Shown here one piece after another: positions 21,193 to 28,707 of a stretch of 29,730 nt of DNA (positions are counted from its first letter, which is position 1; each line of letters starts with the position of its first letter). Origin of the DNA: a virus; the IMG/VR virus record IMGVR_UViG_3300036985_004720, positions 1 through 29,730 of that record, one strand, 5' to 3'. The notes under the pieces are model-generated. The model did no database searches. It had not been told where the DNA came from and was given only the letters and a program-made list of their open reading frames with translations. The translations under genes and the position numbers were made by a program.

Positions 21193-22299
21193 TTATTTTC
21201 TTATTTTTATTAAATCACAATAGTTGGTGTCTAGTAAACCGAGACCACCACCACCACCATTTTGTATGGCTACAACTATATAACCATTTTGTGTCCAATC
21301 AATTATTACATTACTTGGACTACGTGCTAAACTACCATTTGCATTAGTACCAAAATCACTTGCGTATGCACCACCTAATTCCGTCACAGTTGTACTATTT
21401 GTTGCACTAACAATAGCAACATTTCTGGACATATACACTGAATTGGCAGTAGGAAGAACAGTTGGTGCTATACCTAATAATGCAGGTGTGCCATCAATAT
21501 CCGGAGTTACATTCCAATACACTCTAGCTATATAATTTCCATTACCAGTTGCTCCTGTTATCCTACGAACTCGCATTGAAAATTCTGGTACGTCATTTGT
21601 GGTGTAACTATTCGCTGGTACTAGTAATGCTTTTGAGAAGGTGTTGTCTGTTGATGATACGGTTGCACCATTACTTGCTGAACTTAAAGTATCATTAGGT
21701 CCTATTGGTCCTTGTGGCCCAGTTGGTCCTTGTGGCCCAGTTGGTCCTTGTGGACCAGTTGGACCTACAACACCTGATGTAATTATCTGAGTCACACCAT
21801 TTAGATTAAATGAATAGCTTGCTATATCTTGAATAGGTATAGTGCAAGGTGTATATCTAAATCCTTGCTTAAATCTTAAAGTTGTTTTATGTCCATTTAC
21901 ATTCTCATCAGTAACCTCAAAAACAGCCTCTGTATTTATATCACCATCTAATCTTAAACCAGCTGCCACATAGTATGGGTGTTGTGATATTTCAGTAATG
22001 ATTGTATGTAAAATATATAAAGTATCTGATGTTGTATCTTGATAATTATTATCACCTTTATTTATTCTATCCATCATATATACATCAAAATCATAAAACA
22101 CTTCTCTATAAGAAATACCATTACCTCTTGAAAGTGTTGAGGATGTATTCTCAATGTGTAAATAAGGCATCTTTAATTCACCTCCAGTATTGATGTCTGA
22201 AAGTGGTCCATATGAAAAAGCATTAACCATTAAATGTCTTTCAGCAACATCCCTAAAAATATCAATGATTTTATTTATACTTAAAGTATTACTCGCCAT
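21193..22299 (-). CDS. Collagen-stalk fibre with terminator-like N-domain, short paralogue (368 aa)
   Basis: Residues 1-160 form a domain almost identical to the N-terminus of the 22374-24056 protein ([32 protein letters not shown]). Its pattern, including YILHTIITEI, recalls tail-terminator or tail-completion proteins of Bacteroidota phages. A short collagen-like stretch (GPTGPQG repeats, 179-201) follows. A C-terminal beta domain (ALLVPANSYTTNDV, NVIIDWTQNGYIVVAIQNGG) is shared in a diverged form with the paralogue. The protein is probably a trimeric fibre anchored at the neck or tail. Gene duplication with separate evolution of the tip is seen directly. Confidence 0.65.
   Translation of the reverse strand: MASNTLSINKIIDIFRDVAERHLMVNAFSYGPLSDINTGGELKMPYLHIENTSSTLSRGNGISYREVFYDFDVYMMDRINKGDNNYQDTTSDTLYILHTIITEISQHPYYVAAGLRLDGDINTEAVFEVTDENVNGHKTTLRFKQGFRYTPCTIPIQDIASYSFNLNGVTQIITSGVVGPTGPQGPTGPQGPTGPQGPIGPNDTLSSASNGATVSSTDNTFSKALLVPANSYTTNDVPEFSMRVRRITGATGNGNYIARVYWNVTPDIDGTPALLGIAPTVLPTANSVYMSRNVAIVSATNSTTVTELGGAYASDFGTNANGSLARSPSNVIIDWTQNGYIVVAIQNGGGGGLGLLDTNYCDLIKIRK
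21707..21760. repeat. Three 18-bp collagen-coding repeats
   Basis: Three tandem 18-bp units (GGTCCTTGTGGCCCAGTT, twice exact, third with one change) encode the GPQGPT triplets of the short fibre. Slippage could change stalk length. Confidence 0.85.
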
Positions 22300-22346
22300 C
22301 TGTTATTATTAAATTTGTAATTGCTTCTATTAAATCTAGCATATCT

Positions 22347-22356
22347 TAAATATATT
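22347..22356 (-). promoter_or_regulatory. AATATATTTAAGATA motif before the short fibre gene
   Basis: Identical over 17 bases to the copy before the tape measure gene. It lies 47 nt before the 22299 start codon, the most promoter-like spacing of the set. It separates the two fibre genes, allowing independent expression of the short paralogue. Confidence 0.5.
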
Positions 22357-22373
22357 TTGTTTGTATTTATTTT

Positions 22374-24056
22374 TTACCTTTTTATTTTAATAAATGAACT
22401 TCTAGCAGCTGCGCTATCTGCAGCAACCGTACATTGTGTTGATACTACAATATATAAATCAGCTGTCCAATTTGCTAACAATACATTGACACCAAGATTC
22501 GAACCGAGCCAATCTGTATTACTACCTCCAGTATTTGAAAATACTTCAGTTGAAGCAGTAGCAGATTTTATTGATAAAAATCTATTAAATTGAAGGTATG
22601 TTTGATTTACCGCTGCTGTTGTATTTGTAGCTACTAATATTGGAGAACCAGATATACTATTAATAGTATTTATATAAATCCTCATTGTCATATTACCAGC
22701 AGTGCCTGTTTTTCTACCACGAACCGTAACTTCAACATTATTTCCCACAGTGAAACTATTAGCTGGTACTAAAACACCACTTGTATAAACATTTGATGTG
22801 GTACCTGATGTTACAGCTCCATCGGTTGTTGTTTCATAAACATTTGATGGTCCTGTTGCTCCTTGAAAACCTTGAATTCCTTGTGGTCCTGTTGCTCCTT
22901 GAAAACCTTGAATTCCTTGTGGACCAGTTACTCCTTGAAAACCTTGGTTACCTTGTGGACCTGTTGGTCCTTGAAAACCTTGATTGCCTTGTGGACCTGT
23001 TGGTCCTTGAAAACCTTGGTTACCTTGTGGCCCTGCCACACCAATAGATAAAGGTACAAATATTATATCGTGTCCATTACTAAATGAATATCCACCAGTC
23101 ACATATGTAACTGGTATTGAAACATAATCATTAGGTATAATTGTAGGTGTTCCACTTACGGTCCATTTCTGATAGTTATTAGAATTATTTTCATCTTGTA
23201 TAACTATACTATCACCAATTGTAATCAATGCTAAAAAAACATCAATATCTACATTATCTCTAGTTAAATGGTCAACATATAATATAGTTGAGTTTATTTG
23301 TGTTGCATTATTCCACATAATTTGTTTAGCACCAGGAGGTGGTGTTTGTGAATTCGTTTTTGCATTATATTTATAGTATGATATTGATATACCATTTTGA
23401 CCTTGTGGGCCTGTTGCTCCTTGTAAACCTTGGAATCCTTGAGGACCAGTTGCGCCATTAATACCATTAGTACCTTGTGGACCTGTTGCTCCTTGAAAAC
23501 CTTGTGGACCTTGAGGTCCTGTTGCTCCTGAAACTGGTGATGTTGAGATTGAACCATTCAGACTAAAAGTCCATCCTGGTATCTCGTCTATTGGAATGGT
23601 ACAAGGTGTAAATCTAAATCCTTGCTTAAATCTTAAAGTCGCTCTGTGACCATTTACATTTTCATCAGTCGCTTCAAATACAGATTCAGTAGTTACATCA
23701 TCTATAAGTTTTAAACCAGCAGCCACATAATATGGATGTTGGTCTATTTCAGAAATGATTGTATGTAATATGTAAAGTGTATCACTTGTTGTGTCTTGAT
23801 AGTTTGAATCACCTTTATTTATTCTATCCATTACATACACATCAAAGTTGTAATATACTTCTCTATAATCTATTCCTGTTCCTCTTGAAAGTGTTGAGGA
23901 TGTATTTTCAATATGTAAGTAAGGCATTTTTAATTCACCTTGAGTGTTTATATCAGATAAAGGACCATATGAAAAAGCATTAATCATCATATGTCTATTT
24001 GCTATATCATTAAACATTTCGATTAATCTATTGATTGATATTGTATCACTTGCCAT
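22374..24056 (-). CDS. Collagen-stalk fibre with terminator-like N-domain, long paralogue (560 aa)
   Basis: The order is: N-terminal domain (1-160, near-identical to the short paralogue), collagen-like segment I (177-222, [12 protein letters not shown] type), a non-repetitive domain (223-340), collagen-like segment II (341-403, five 12-residue units of [12 protein letters not shown] type) and a C-terminal beta domain (404-560) that is related to but clearly diverged from the short paralogue. It follows the frameshifted tail chaperone within a few bases. The N-domain position next to the chaperone suits a terminator or neck protein carrying a fibre. The Gly-X-Y runs imply a trimer. Confidence 0.65.
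   Translation of the reverse strand: MASDTISINRLIEMFNDIANRHMMINAFSYGPLSDINTQGELKMPYLHIENTSSTLSRGTGIDYREVYYNFDVYVMDRINKGDSNYQDTTSDTLYILHTIISEIDQHPYYVAAGLKLIDDVTTESVFEATDENVNGHRATLRFKQGFRFTPCTIPIDEIPGWTFSLNGSISTSPVSGATGPQGPQGFQGATGPQGTNGINGATGPQGFQGLQGATGPQGQNGISISYYKYNAKTNSQTPPPGAKQIMWNNATQINSTILYVDHLTRDNVDIDVFLALITIGDSIVIQDENNSNNYQKWTVSGTPTIIPNDYVSIPVTYVTGGYSFSNGHDIIFVPLSIGVAGPQGNQGFQGPTGPQGNQGFQGPTGPQGNQGFQGVTGPQGIQGFQGATGPQGIQGFQGATGPSNVYETTTDGAVTSGTTSNVYTSGVLVPANSFTVGNNVEVTVRGRKTGTAGNMTMRIYINTINSISGSPILVATNTTAAVNQTYLQFNRFLSIKSATASTEVFSNTGGSNTDWLGSNLGVNVLLANWTADLYIVVSTQCTVAADSAAARSSFIKIKR
22855..23034. repeat. Five 36-bp tandem repeats encoding the second collagen stalk
   Basis: Five consecutive units of exactly 36 bp share the core CTTGAAAACCTTG and differ at a few positions. 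They encode 12-residue collagen units. The exact periodicity favours copy-number change by slippage or recombination. Confidence 0.9.
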
Positions 24057-24058
24057 TA

Positions 24059-24325
24059 TTATCTTTTATTTTTCTTATATTGTTGTTCTTCAAATCTTCT
24101 TTTATCTAGTAAGTAACTTAATACATCTAAACAATAAAACATATTCATTTCATATACTGCTTCGTGTTTCGTTATGTCATTGTTTGATAATTCATGTACC
24201 ATACTTATCCAGTTATATATTGGGTTTAATTCGTATTCTCCAATCCCTGAGCTTTTAACCCCTGAACCATTAAAAAGGCCTCTGTATCTATCAGAGTAGA
24301 TTTGTCTTTCCCAGCGAAAAAAAAA
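24059..24325 (-). CDS. -1 frame extension of the tail assembly chaperone (T part)
   Basis: The -1 frame relative to 24226-24855 is free of stops from the A9 tract (24317-24325) to TAA at 24059-24061. It adds about 85 residues ([19 protein letters not shown] near the start, [20 protein letters not shown] at the end) to make a fusion of about 265 residues. No ATG in this frame lies near the overlap, so expression by frameshifting is the simplest explanation. It ends 3 nt before the long fibre start. A sequencing error in the homopolymer would give the same picture, but the in-frame chaperone ORF also ends properly. Confidence 0.65.
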   Translation of the reverse strand, partial: FFFRWERQIYSDRYRGLFNGSGVKSSGIGEYELNPIYNWISMVHELSNNDITKHEAVYEMNMFYCLDVLSYLLDKRRFEEQQYKKNKR

Positions 24326-24855
24326 GATAAATAATGATATAAATCACACATCATTGCTTCATTCTCTAATAGTTTAGCAATCTTCTTACAATCATCTGGT
24401 CTAAACTTATCTAAAACTAATTCACCATCTTCACTTAAAACCTTTCTTAAAAGAACGCTCAATACAAGATATGTTGATTGTGATTCATTTTTTACATTCT
24501 CTTGAAATGTTTTTATTGAGATATATTCACCCATAGTTAATTTTTCAAAGTCCTTTTTGAAGGCCCATTTTTCACCACCTAATATTAAATATCTATTTTC
24601 TATTTTTGGTACTGGTAGATTCATAAAATCAAATCCTTTAACTAATTCATTCAATAGGTTTAATTCAATGTTCAAAATATCCTCTTCACTACAATCAGTT
24701 AAGAGCAATAGAACTCTAATAATAAATTCATCTTCTAAACCAAGTAATTCTTTTTCTTGTTCTAGGGTTTGAAACTTTACCCAATCATTAAATTTTAGGT
24801 CTTCCCAACTATTTTTTAGGTTGAATGTTTGTCCATTTACTTCAAATTGTTTCAT
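24226..24855 (-). CDS. Tail assembly chaperone, unshifted form (G part, 209 aa)
   Basis: The N-terminus MKQFEVNGQTFNLKNSWEDL and the helical body resemble the first tail chaperone of Bacteroidota phages. LSVLLRKVLSEDGE followed by FRPDDCKKIAKLL and a closing LSFFFAGK motif are also typical. In siphoviruses this protein and its frameshifted version guide tail tube assembly round the tape measure. The UUU UUU UUC run at codons 178-180 sits right at the expected slippage point. Unusually, the gene is next to the terminase and fibre genes, about 10 kb upstream of the tape measure. Confidence 0.7.
   Translation of the reverse strand: MKQFEVNGQTFNLKNSWEDLKFNDWVKFQTLEQEKELLGLEDEFIIRVLLLLTDCSEEDILNIELNLLNELVKGFDFMNLPVPKIENRYLILGGEKWAFKKDFEKLTMGEYISIKTFQENVKNESQSTYLVLSVLLRKVLSEDGELVLDKFRPDDCKKIAKLLENEAMMCDLYHYLSFFFAGKDKSTLIDTEAFLMVQGLKAQGLENTN
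24317..24325 (-). other. Probable -1 ribosomal slippery site (T9 on coding strand)
   Basis: The coding strand reads TCT TTT TTT TTC, which contains heptamers of the T-TTT-TTT and T-TTT-TTC type in the zero frame, matching the X-XXY-YYZ rule. A slip here joins the G and T parts. GGGAAAG a few bases later is the lambda slippery heptamer but is out of phase for it. Confidence 0.6.
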
Positions 24856-24860
24856 ACTTA

Positions 24861-24870
24861 TAAATATATT
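24861..24870 (-). promoter_or_regulatory. AATATATTTA motif before the tail chaperone gene
   Basis: The minus-strand AATATATTTA lies 5 nt before the start codon, preceded by A-rich sequence, as at 20388-20397. Confidence 0.4.
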
Positions 24871-24886
24871 TTTTTTATTTTTTATT

Positions 24887-26104
24887 TTAGTAAAATTTTA
24901 AATAGTTTACACCATTTCTGTATTTCTCAAAACACCATCTAGCTATTGCTAAACTCATAACACAATCATCATGAAATCCACTTTCAGCCATAAATTTAAT
25001 ATGACCATTATCATTTTGTTTGAATATAAATGCTTCTAGTTCAATTCGTAAGTATTCATCTTTAATAAGTTTTAATTCTTTCATATTAAAAAGATGTATA
25101 AGTCGATTAATTAATTCTGGTTTCGTTTTTGTATTTGTGTTGAAGTCGATTATATTATTAATTCTTCTTTTTAGTTCTTGAAAAATTGTTAATCCTTGAT
25201 TATTATTTTCTATTGCTATCTTTTGAAATTTCCAAGTATTATTAATCTCAACAATTTTATTAATTAAATCAGGACTTTCAATATTTGTCCATCTGTAATA
25301 TTTCACTAAATTACCATCTTCATCTAAAATTGTTAAAACAGAAGCATCTACTAATAAACCAATATCTAAACCTGCCCAATACTTTTTATTTGGTTCTGGT
25401 TCATTTATTACATCTATACACATTAATTCTATTATATTATTGAATATGGATGCGCTATCTACAAACTCTGCTTCAATCTCTTGTTTGAATAGTTTATCTG
25501 GTAAAGTTTCTTTAAATAGATTAATAAGTTCTTCATTTGCAAATGGACTATCATATGTTGAATATCTAATTGATTTCCATTTAGAATTTATTTCACCTTT
25601 TAGAAAGTAATCATATAAATAATTTTTACCTTTTGGTGTTGATATGAAAAGACATTTCTTACCTTTAACATTTAACATAGGTAAAAGTATTTCTTCAATT
25701 GTACTTTTCTTGATGAATGCTGCTTCATCTAAAATCATATAGTCAACTGACTGACCTCTCAAACTATCTTCTGAAGCTGCCGACCTAAATAATATTTTAG
25801 CATTATTTTTCAATACTATTTCAGTGTCACCTTTAGATTGTTTTGAGGATTTTATAATACCACCCTCTACTACTGATTTTTTAATATCACCAAAACATTT
25901 TTGAGCTTGACTATCTGTTGGACTAACCCAATATATTACTGAATTATTATTGTTTAGGGCCCAATATAGAGCCATATTTTCAGCAATTAATGTTTTACCA
26001 AACTGACGACCTATAATAGCAACAATAAAAAATATATTATCATCTAAACAAGAATCTACTATATGTTTTTGTTTTTCATGTGGTTTAACCAGTGTAATTA
26101 ACAT
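24887..26104 (-). CDS. terL: Terminase large subunit
   Basis: The ATPase and nuclease halves are both complete. The Walker A-like GRQFGKT is at 32-38, Walker B MILDEAAF at 123-130 (Asp126, Glu127), and the coupling motif ISTPKG at 154-159. In the nuclease domain GLDIG (Asp247), the IAIEN segment (Glu299) and HDD (378-380) supply the metal ligands of the RNase H-like fold. It pumps DNA into the prohead through the portal and cuts concatemers. At 405 residues it is slightly short but intact. It follows the small-subunit gene by 30 nt. Confidence 0.92.
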   Translation of the reverse strand: MLITLVKPHEKQKHIVDSCLDDNIFFIVAIIGRQFGKTLIAENMALYWALNNNNSVIYWVSPTDSQAQKCFGDIKKSVVEGGIIKSSKQSKGDTEIVLKNNAKILFRSAASEDSLRGQSVDYMILDEAAFIKKSTIEEILLPMLNVKGKKCLFISTPKGKNYLYDYFLKGEINSKWKSIRYSTYDSPFANEELINLFKETLPDKLFKQEIEAEFVDSASIFNNIIELMCIDVINEPEPNKKYWAGLDIGLLVDASVLTILDEDGNLVKYYRWTNIESPDLINKIVEINNTWKFQKIAIENNNQGLTIFQELKRRINNIIDFNTNTKTKPELINRLIHLFNMKELKLIKDEYLRIELEAFIFKQNDNGHIKFMAESGFHDDCVMSLAIARWCFEKYRNGVNYLKFY

Positions 26105-26134
26105 AAAATAAATTTAGTATTATTTTTATAATAA

Positions 26135-26482
26135 TTAGTCATCAAATTTTGCCTTAAATTCTATGCTGACATTTACTTTCTCAGCTGCATATAAACCTCT
26201 TAGTTTATTAATCTCTTTTAGAACTTCTAACTTTTCTTTTCTATTACCTTGCTCATATAATATTTCTAATTTTTGTATAGCATCAGCAAAAGCAACTTTA
26301 GTATCTTCATTTGTTTGTTCCATAATATATTTTTGAGCATCTTGTAGAATTTCATAAGATATTTTTCTACTCTCATTCAATTGATTCATCAAAAATTCTA
26401 ATATAGAATGTGTTGATTCACCTTTTATTCTCATCATTGCTACTTTACTAACTAGCAATTCTCTGTCATACTTTTTTGCCAC
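26135..26482 (-). CDS. terS: Putative terminase small subunit
   Basis: The 115-residue protein lies directly upstream of terL. It has a helical N-terminal half that could be a DNA-binding helix-turn-helix (YDRELLVSKVAMMRIKGEST, EFLMNQLNESRKISYEILQD). The C-terminal coiled coil (KLEILYEQGNRKEKLEVLKE) ends in INKLRGLYAAEKV. The last segment, a Lys-Leu-x-Gly-Leu sequence near the end, recurs in small terminases. The start is GTG 26480-26482, because an in-frame stop lies just upstream and no ATG fits. Assignment rests on both pattern and position. Confidence 0.7.
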   Translation of the reverse strand: MAKKYDRELLVSKVAMMRIKGESTHSILEFLMNQLNESRKISYEILQDAQKYIMEQTNEDTKVAFADAIQKLEILYEQGNRKEKLEVLKEINKLRGLYAAEKVNVSIEFKAKFDD

Positions 26483-26522
26483 GATTTATTTCTTTTTTAT
26501 TATAATATATTACTTACTCATA

Positions 26523-26690
26523 TTATTTTAATAGTTTTCTATATTCTTCATAAGCATTAATTCTTGCTTCTGCAATCTTAAAGTAATCTTCATCCATTTC
26601 CATTCCAACAAATCTAAATCCTTCTAATTGAGATGCTATACCAGTTGAACCGGAACCCATATTATTTACTAATAAACTTTCCATATTCAT
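26523..26690 (-). pseudogene. C-terminal remnant of a DNA methyltransferase
   Basis: The 55-codon frame contains [20 protein letters not shown] and [14 protein letters not shown]. This is the motif I region (DPFxGSGTT..A) and the following helix found at the C-terminus of permuted N6-adenine/N4-cytosine DNA methyltransferases. The usual DPF is replaced by VNN exactly where the frame begins to overlap the end of the HNH gene. No catalytic DPPY half exists upstream, so the enzyme cannot be functional. It still has an ATG at 26688-26690 and could be translated as a fragment. It appears to be what remains after the HNH element replaced the 5' part. Confidence 0.75.
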
Positions 26691-27165
26691 CTCTATTCAT
26701 TTTTAATTCTCTATTTAGTTCATTCCAAGAATGTTTCATATTCTCACTACAAGTCATCATTTCAAGATTTTCAACTCTATTATCAGTTTTAATTCCGTTT
26801 TTATGATTAACCTGTAAATCACAACTATAATCGTCTAAATAAAACATAGCAATTATTCTATGTTGAGAATATGGTTTTCTACCGTCTGGATTTTTAGACA
26901 AAGGTGTTTGTAATCTTGCCTTCAAATAACCCTTATGACTTAATGAAAATTTAACCTCTTTATTTGTCCTCTTGTTTATTATAGAGCCATCTCTATTAAT
27001 AATATAATTTTGCTCTAAGTATTCCTTTTCTGTTAATCCTTCAATAAAATTATTCTTATAGGATTTATTATCTCTACATTTAAGGCTACAATATATGTTC
27101 TCACTTTTAATCATACTTGGTTTTCTATTAAACTCCTTTTTACATACTTTACATTCTACTATCAT
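26662..27165 (-). CDS. HNH homing endonuclease (167 aa)
   Basis: The N-terminus has a zinc-ribbon-like arrangement (Cys5, Cys8, Cys26, Cys30). A middle segment, [17 protein letters not shown] then HKGYLKARL, resembles the recognition strands of NUMOD4/HNH proteins. The nuclease core is complete: HRIIAMFYL (His102), [20 protein letters not shown] (Asn120, His121, Asn129, Asn133) and ENMKHSW. The gene ends inside a methyltransferase remnant, with 29 nt of overlap. It was probably inserted in that gene or its intron, and the 5' half was lost. It is likely selfish DNA. Confidence 0.85.
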   Translation of the reverse strand: MIVECKVCKKEFNRKPSMIKSENIYCSLKCRDNKSYKNNFIEGLTEKEYLEQNYIINRDGSIINKRTNKEVKFSLSHKGYLKARLQTPLSKNPDGRKPYSQHRIIAMFYLDDYSCDLQVNHKNGIKTDNRVENLEMMTCSENMKHSWNELNRELKMNRDEYGKFISK

Positions 27166-27238
27166 AATATACTTTTTCTTTTATATATAAAATAGTAGGG
27201 TCTCCCATTATACTTTTTTCATAATTATTTTTTATTTT

Positions 27239-27421
27239 TTAAATATGTAAATCTGTTATTTGACCTTTTCTTATTTTGTCTAAAAGTTTCTCATATAAAT
27301 TATTAATTGATGTATCACAACTACACCCTGTTTTATATGAAGTTAAATGTGTGTCGATGTATTTTTTATATAAGTTGAAAATCTCATCGTAGTTTTGTGG
27401 TTTTAATTCGGGCATTTTCAT
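27239..27421 (-). CDS. Hypothetical small protein with CxC motif (60 aa)
   Basis: Not recognised. It has a helical segment (YDEIFNLYKKYIDTHLTSYK), a GCSCDTS turn and a second helix (NNLYEKLLDKIRKGQITDL). A matched layout of helix, Cys pair and helix is seen in many small phage proteins of unknown role. Its start overlaps the stop of the 95-aa gene by 4 nt, implying coupling. Confidence 0.55.
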   Translation of the reverse strand: MKMPELKPQNYDEIFNLYKKYIDTHLTSYKTGCSCDTSINNLYEKLLDKIRKGQITDLHI

Positions 27422-27705
27422 ATTCCTAATTCTTTTAATTTTTTATTTCTTAATTCTGATTTAATTAAACTAATATCATTTTCAATAATCTTAATGACTT
27501 CTAAATGATTATTTTGGCAATCATATATACATAACTCTCTATCATATTTAAATCCATCTACTTCATTACCATATTTAAAAGTTATACAAAATGAACCAAT
27601 TTGCCAAGTTCCCTTTGTAATAGTTTCAAAATCTGTTTTAACATCATATTTAGCATCTATACCAGCGTCTTTAAACATATTTTCTATATCTCCAATAAAG
27701 TCCAC
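27418..27705 (-). CDS. Hypothetical protein (95 aa)
   Basis: Not recognised. The sequence alternates predicted strands (GTWQIGSFCITFKYGNEVDG) with a C-terminal helix (NHLEVIKIIENDISLIKSEL), a mixed alpha/beta layout with no membrane segment. The start is GTG 27703-27705, as no ATG lies in frame before an upstream stop. It lies between a membrane protein gene and the 60-aa gene in the run leading into terminase. Confidence 0.55.
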   Translation of the reverse strand: MDFIGDIENMFKDAGIDAKYDVKTDFETITKGTWQIGSFCITFKYGNEVDGFKYDRELCIYDCQNNHLEVIKIIENDISLIKSELRNKKLKELGI

Positions 27706-27714
27706 GTCACCATA

Positions 27715-27951
27715 TTAAATTTTAAATTTATTTTTTATTACTTGTAATAAACTTGCTATCACAGACGCAGTTAGAGCAGTCCATATATCTTGACTTAAAA
27801 TTAATCCTATAAAAAGTGATGAGCATTTGAAACATCCAGTAACCGCTATGAGGATTAGTTTAGGCCATAACCATTTTATTTCATTTAATAACCAACTAAG
27901 AGGTTGAAAGTGTGATACAAACCAACTTAATAATAAAATCTTAATTATCAT
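27715..27951 (-). CDS. Small membrane protein (78 aa)
   Basis: Two or three hydrophobic stretches (IIKILLLSWFVSHF, LILIAVTGCFKCSSLFIGLI, ALTASVIASLLQVI) and a basic tail indicate an inner-membrane protein. A GCFKCS motif sits inside the second. It could be a holin-like or superinfection-related protein, but nothing specific is recognised. Confidence 0.55.
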   Translation of the reverse strand: MIIKILLLSWFVSHFQPLSWLLNEIKWLWPKLILIAVTGCFKCSSLFIGLILSQDIWTALTASVIASLLQVIKNKFKI

Positions 27952-27970
27952 ATCTATTATATATTATTTT

Positions 27971-28636
27971 TTAATTAAAGTCGAACGGCTCATCGTATTT
28001 TTTCATAGTGTCTGAAACATAAGAAATAGTGTTATCAGTAAATTTATCAATACCGAATTCTTCTGGAATTTCTACCTCGTATGTTTCTAATTTACCACCT
28101 GATTTTAAGAACTCAGCTTCAAATTCAGATGATGGTATAACATACATTAAGGCGAAATCTTTATCGCCACCATATCTTAAATATTCTGACCATTTTGTAT
28201 CTGATTCAAACATCTCAATTAATCTTTCTCTTTTAATGATATAAACTTGGTCTTTTAATCTTCTTGGAAAAAAGTATATAAAGTAGTCAGCAGATGAACC
28301 AAATACACCAGATGGTTGTTTTTTATACTTTTTCTCAATGACTACATTACCAGTATTCATAAATTTATCTGTTTTTATTTCAAATGTCACCGACTTTTTT
28401 GGACTTATATTTCCGTTTTCATATAGTCCAAATTTTAAGTCGTATGATTTTAGAATAGATTTTCTTTCACTAAATGATTTATTATTTGCTTGATAACCTG
28501 AATCATACCAGTAAGCTAACTTATGATTTACTAATTTTTCATTAAAATATTTTTCTATAAAAGGAATCAATGTATATTCACCCCATTTTCCAAATTCCTC
28601 ATCTTTTGTAAACTTCTGATTGTTGTGTGTTTTCAT
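27971..28636 (-). CDS. PD-(D/E)XK nuclease-like protein, copy B (221 aa)
   Basis: This is the complete version of the gene cut by the left window edge. Catalytic elements are Glu20 in KWGE, Asp66 in SYDLKFG and Glu86/Lys88 in FEIKTD, followed by GVFGSSADYFIYFFP (110-124), as in PD-(D/E)XK resolvase- and restriction-type cores. The C-terminal 70 residues (EVEIPEEFGIDKF and on) are acidic and not recognised. It follows the sigma-like gene after a 71-nt leader containing the recurrent motif and a small hairpin. A role in phage recombination, DNA processing or host DNA breakdown is possible; the target is unknown. Confidence 0.75.
   Translation of the reverse strand: MKTHNNQKFTKDEEFGKWGEYTLIPFIEKYFNEKLVNHKLAYWYDSGYQANNKSFSERKSILKSYDLKFGLYENGNISPKKSVTFEIKTDKFMNTGNVVIEKKYKKQPSGVFGSSADYFIYFFPRRLKDQVYIIKRERLIEMFESDTKWSEYLRYGGDKDFALMYVIPSSEFEAEFLKSGGKLETYEVEIPEEFGIDKFTDNTISYVSDTMKKYDEPFDFN
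28365..28484. repeat. 120-bp perfect repeat within nuclease copy B
   Basis: Identical base for base to 168-287. See the left copy. Confidence 0.9.
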
Positions 28637-28640
28637 AATT

Positions 28641-28659
28641 TATATCTTTTTTAGATATA
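28641..28659 (-). promoter_or_regulatory. Short hairpin in the leader of nuclease copy B
   Basis: A 7-bp TATATCT/AGATATA stem with a T5 loop, 4 nt upstream of the start codon, equivalent to 446-463. Confidence 0.45.
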
Positions 28660-28691
28660 TATTATGTTAAAAATACAACTTTTAAAAGCCT

Positions 28692-28707
28692 GGATTTTTT
28701 ATAGAGT
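28692..28707 (-). promoter_or_regulatory. Recurrent TCTATAAAAAATCC motif before nuclease copy B
   Basis: The minus-strand ACTCTATAAAAAATCC directly follows the sigma-like stop codon and lies 55 nt upstream of the nuclease start. The adjoining AGGCT is shared with the left copy. Confidence 0.45.

Noticed and set aside
22292-22345. 17-codon ORF (MLDLIEAITNLIITDGE) before the short fibre gene
   Set aside because: It begins right after the AATATATTTAAGAT motif and overlaps the fibre start, so a leader peptide is conceivable. It is too short to support without comparison.
22855-23034. CRISPR array
   Set aside because: The 36-bp periodic repeats are contiguous without spacers and encode collagen-like units in frame.
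22781-23051. Plus-strand frames across the collagen repeats
   Set aside because: They are antisense translations of the 36-bp repeats (Leu/Glu/Asn-rich periodic) inside a well-supported fibre gene.
24301-24316. Lambda-type GGGAAAG slippery heptamer in the chaperone
   Set aside because: In this frame the codons are GGG AAA, not G GGA AAG, so the heptamer is out of phase. The adjacent T9 run fits better.
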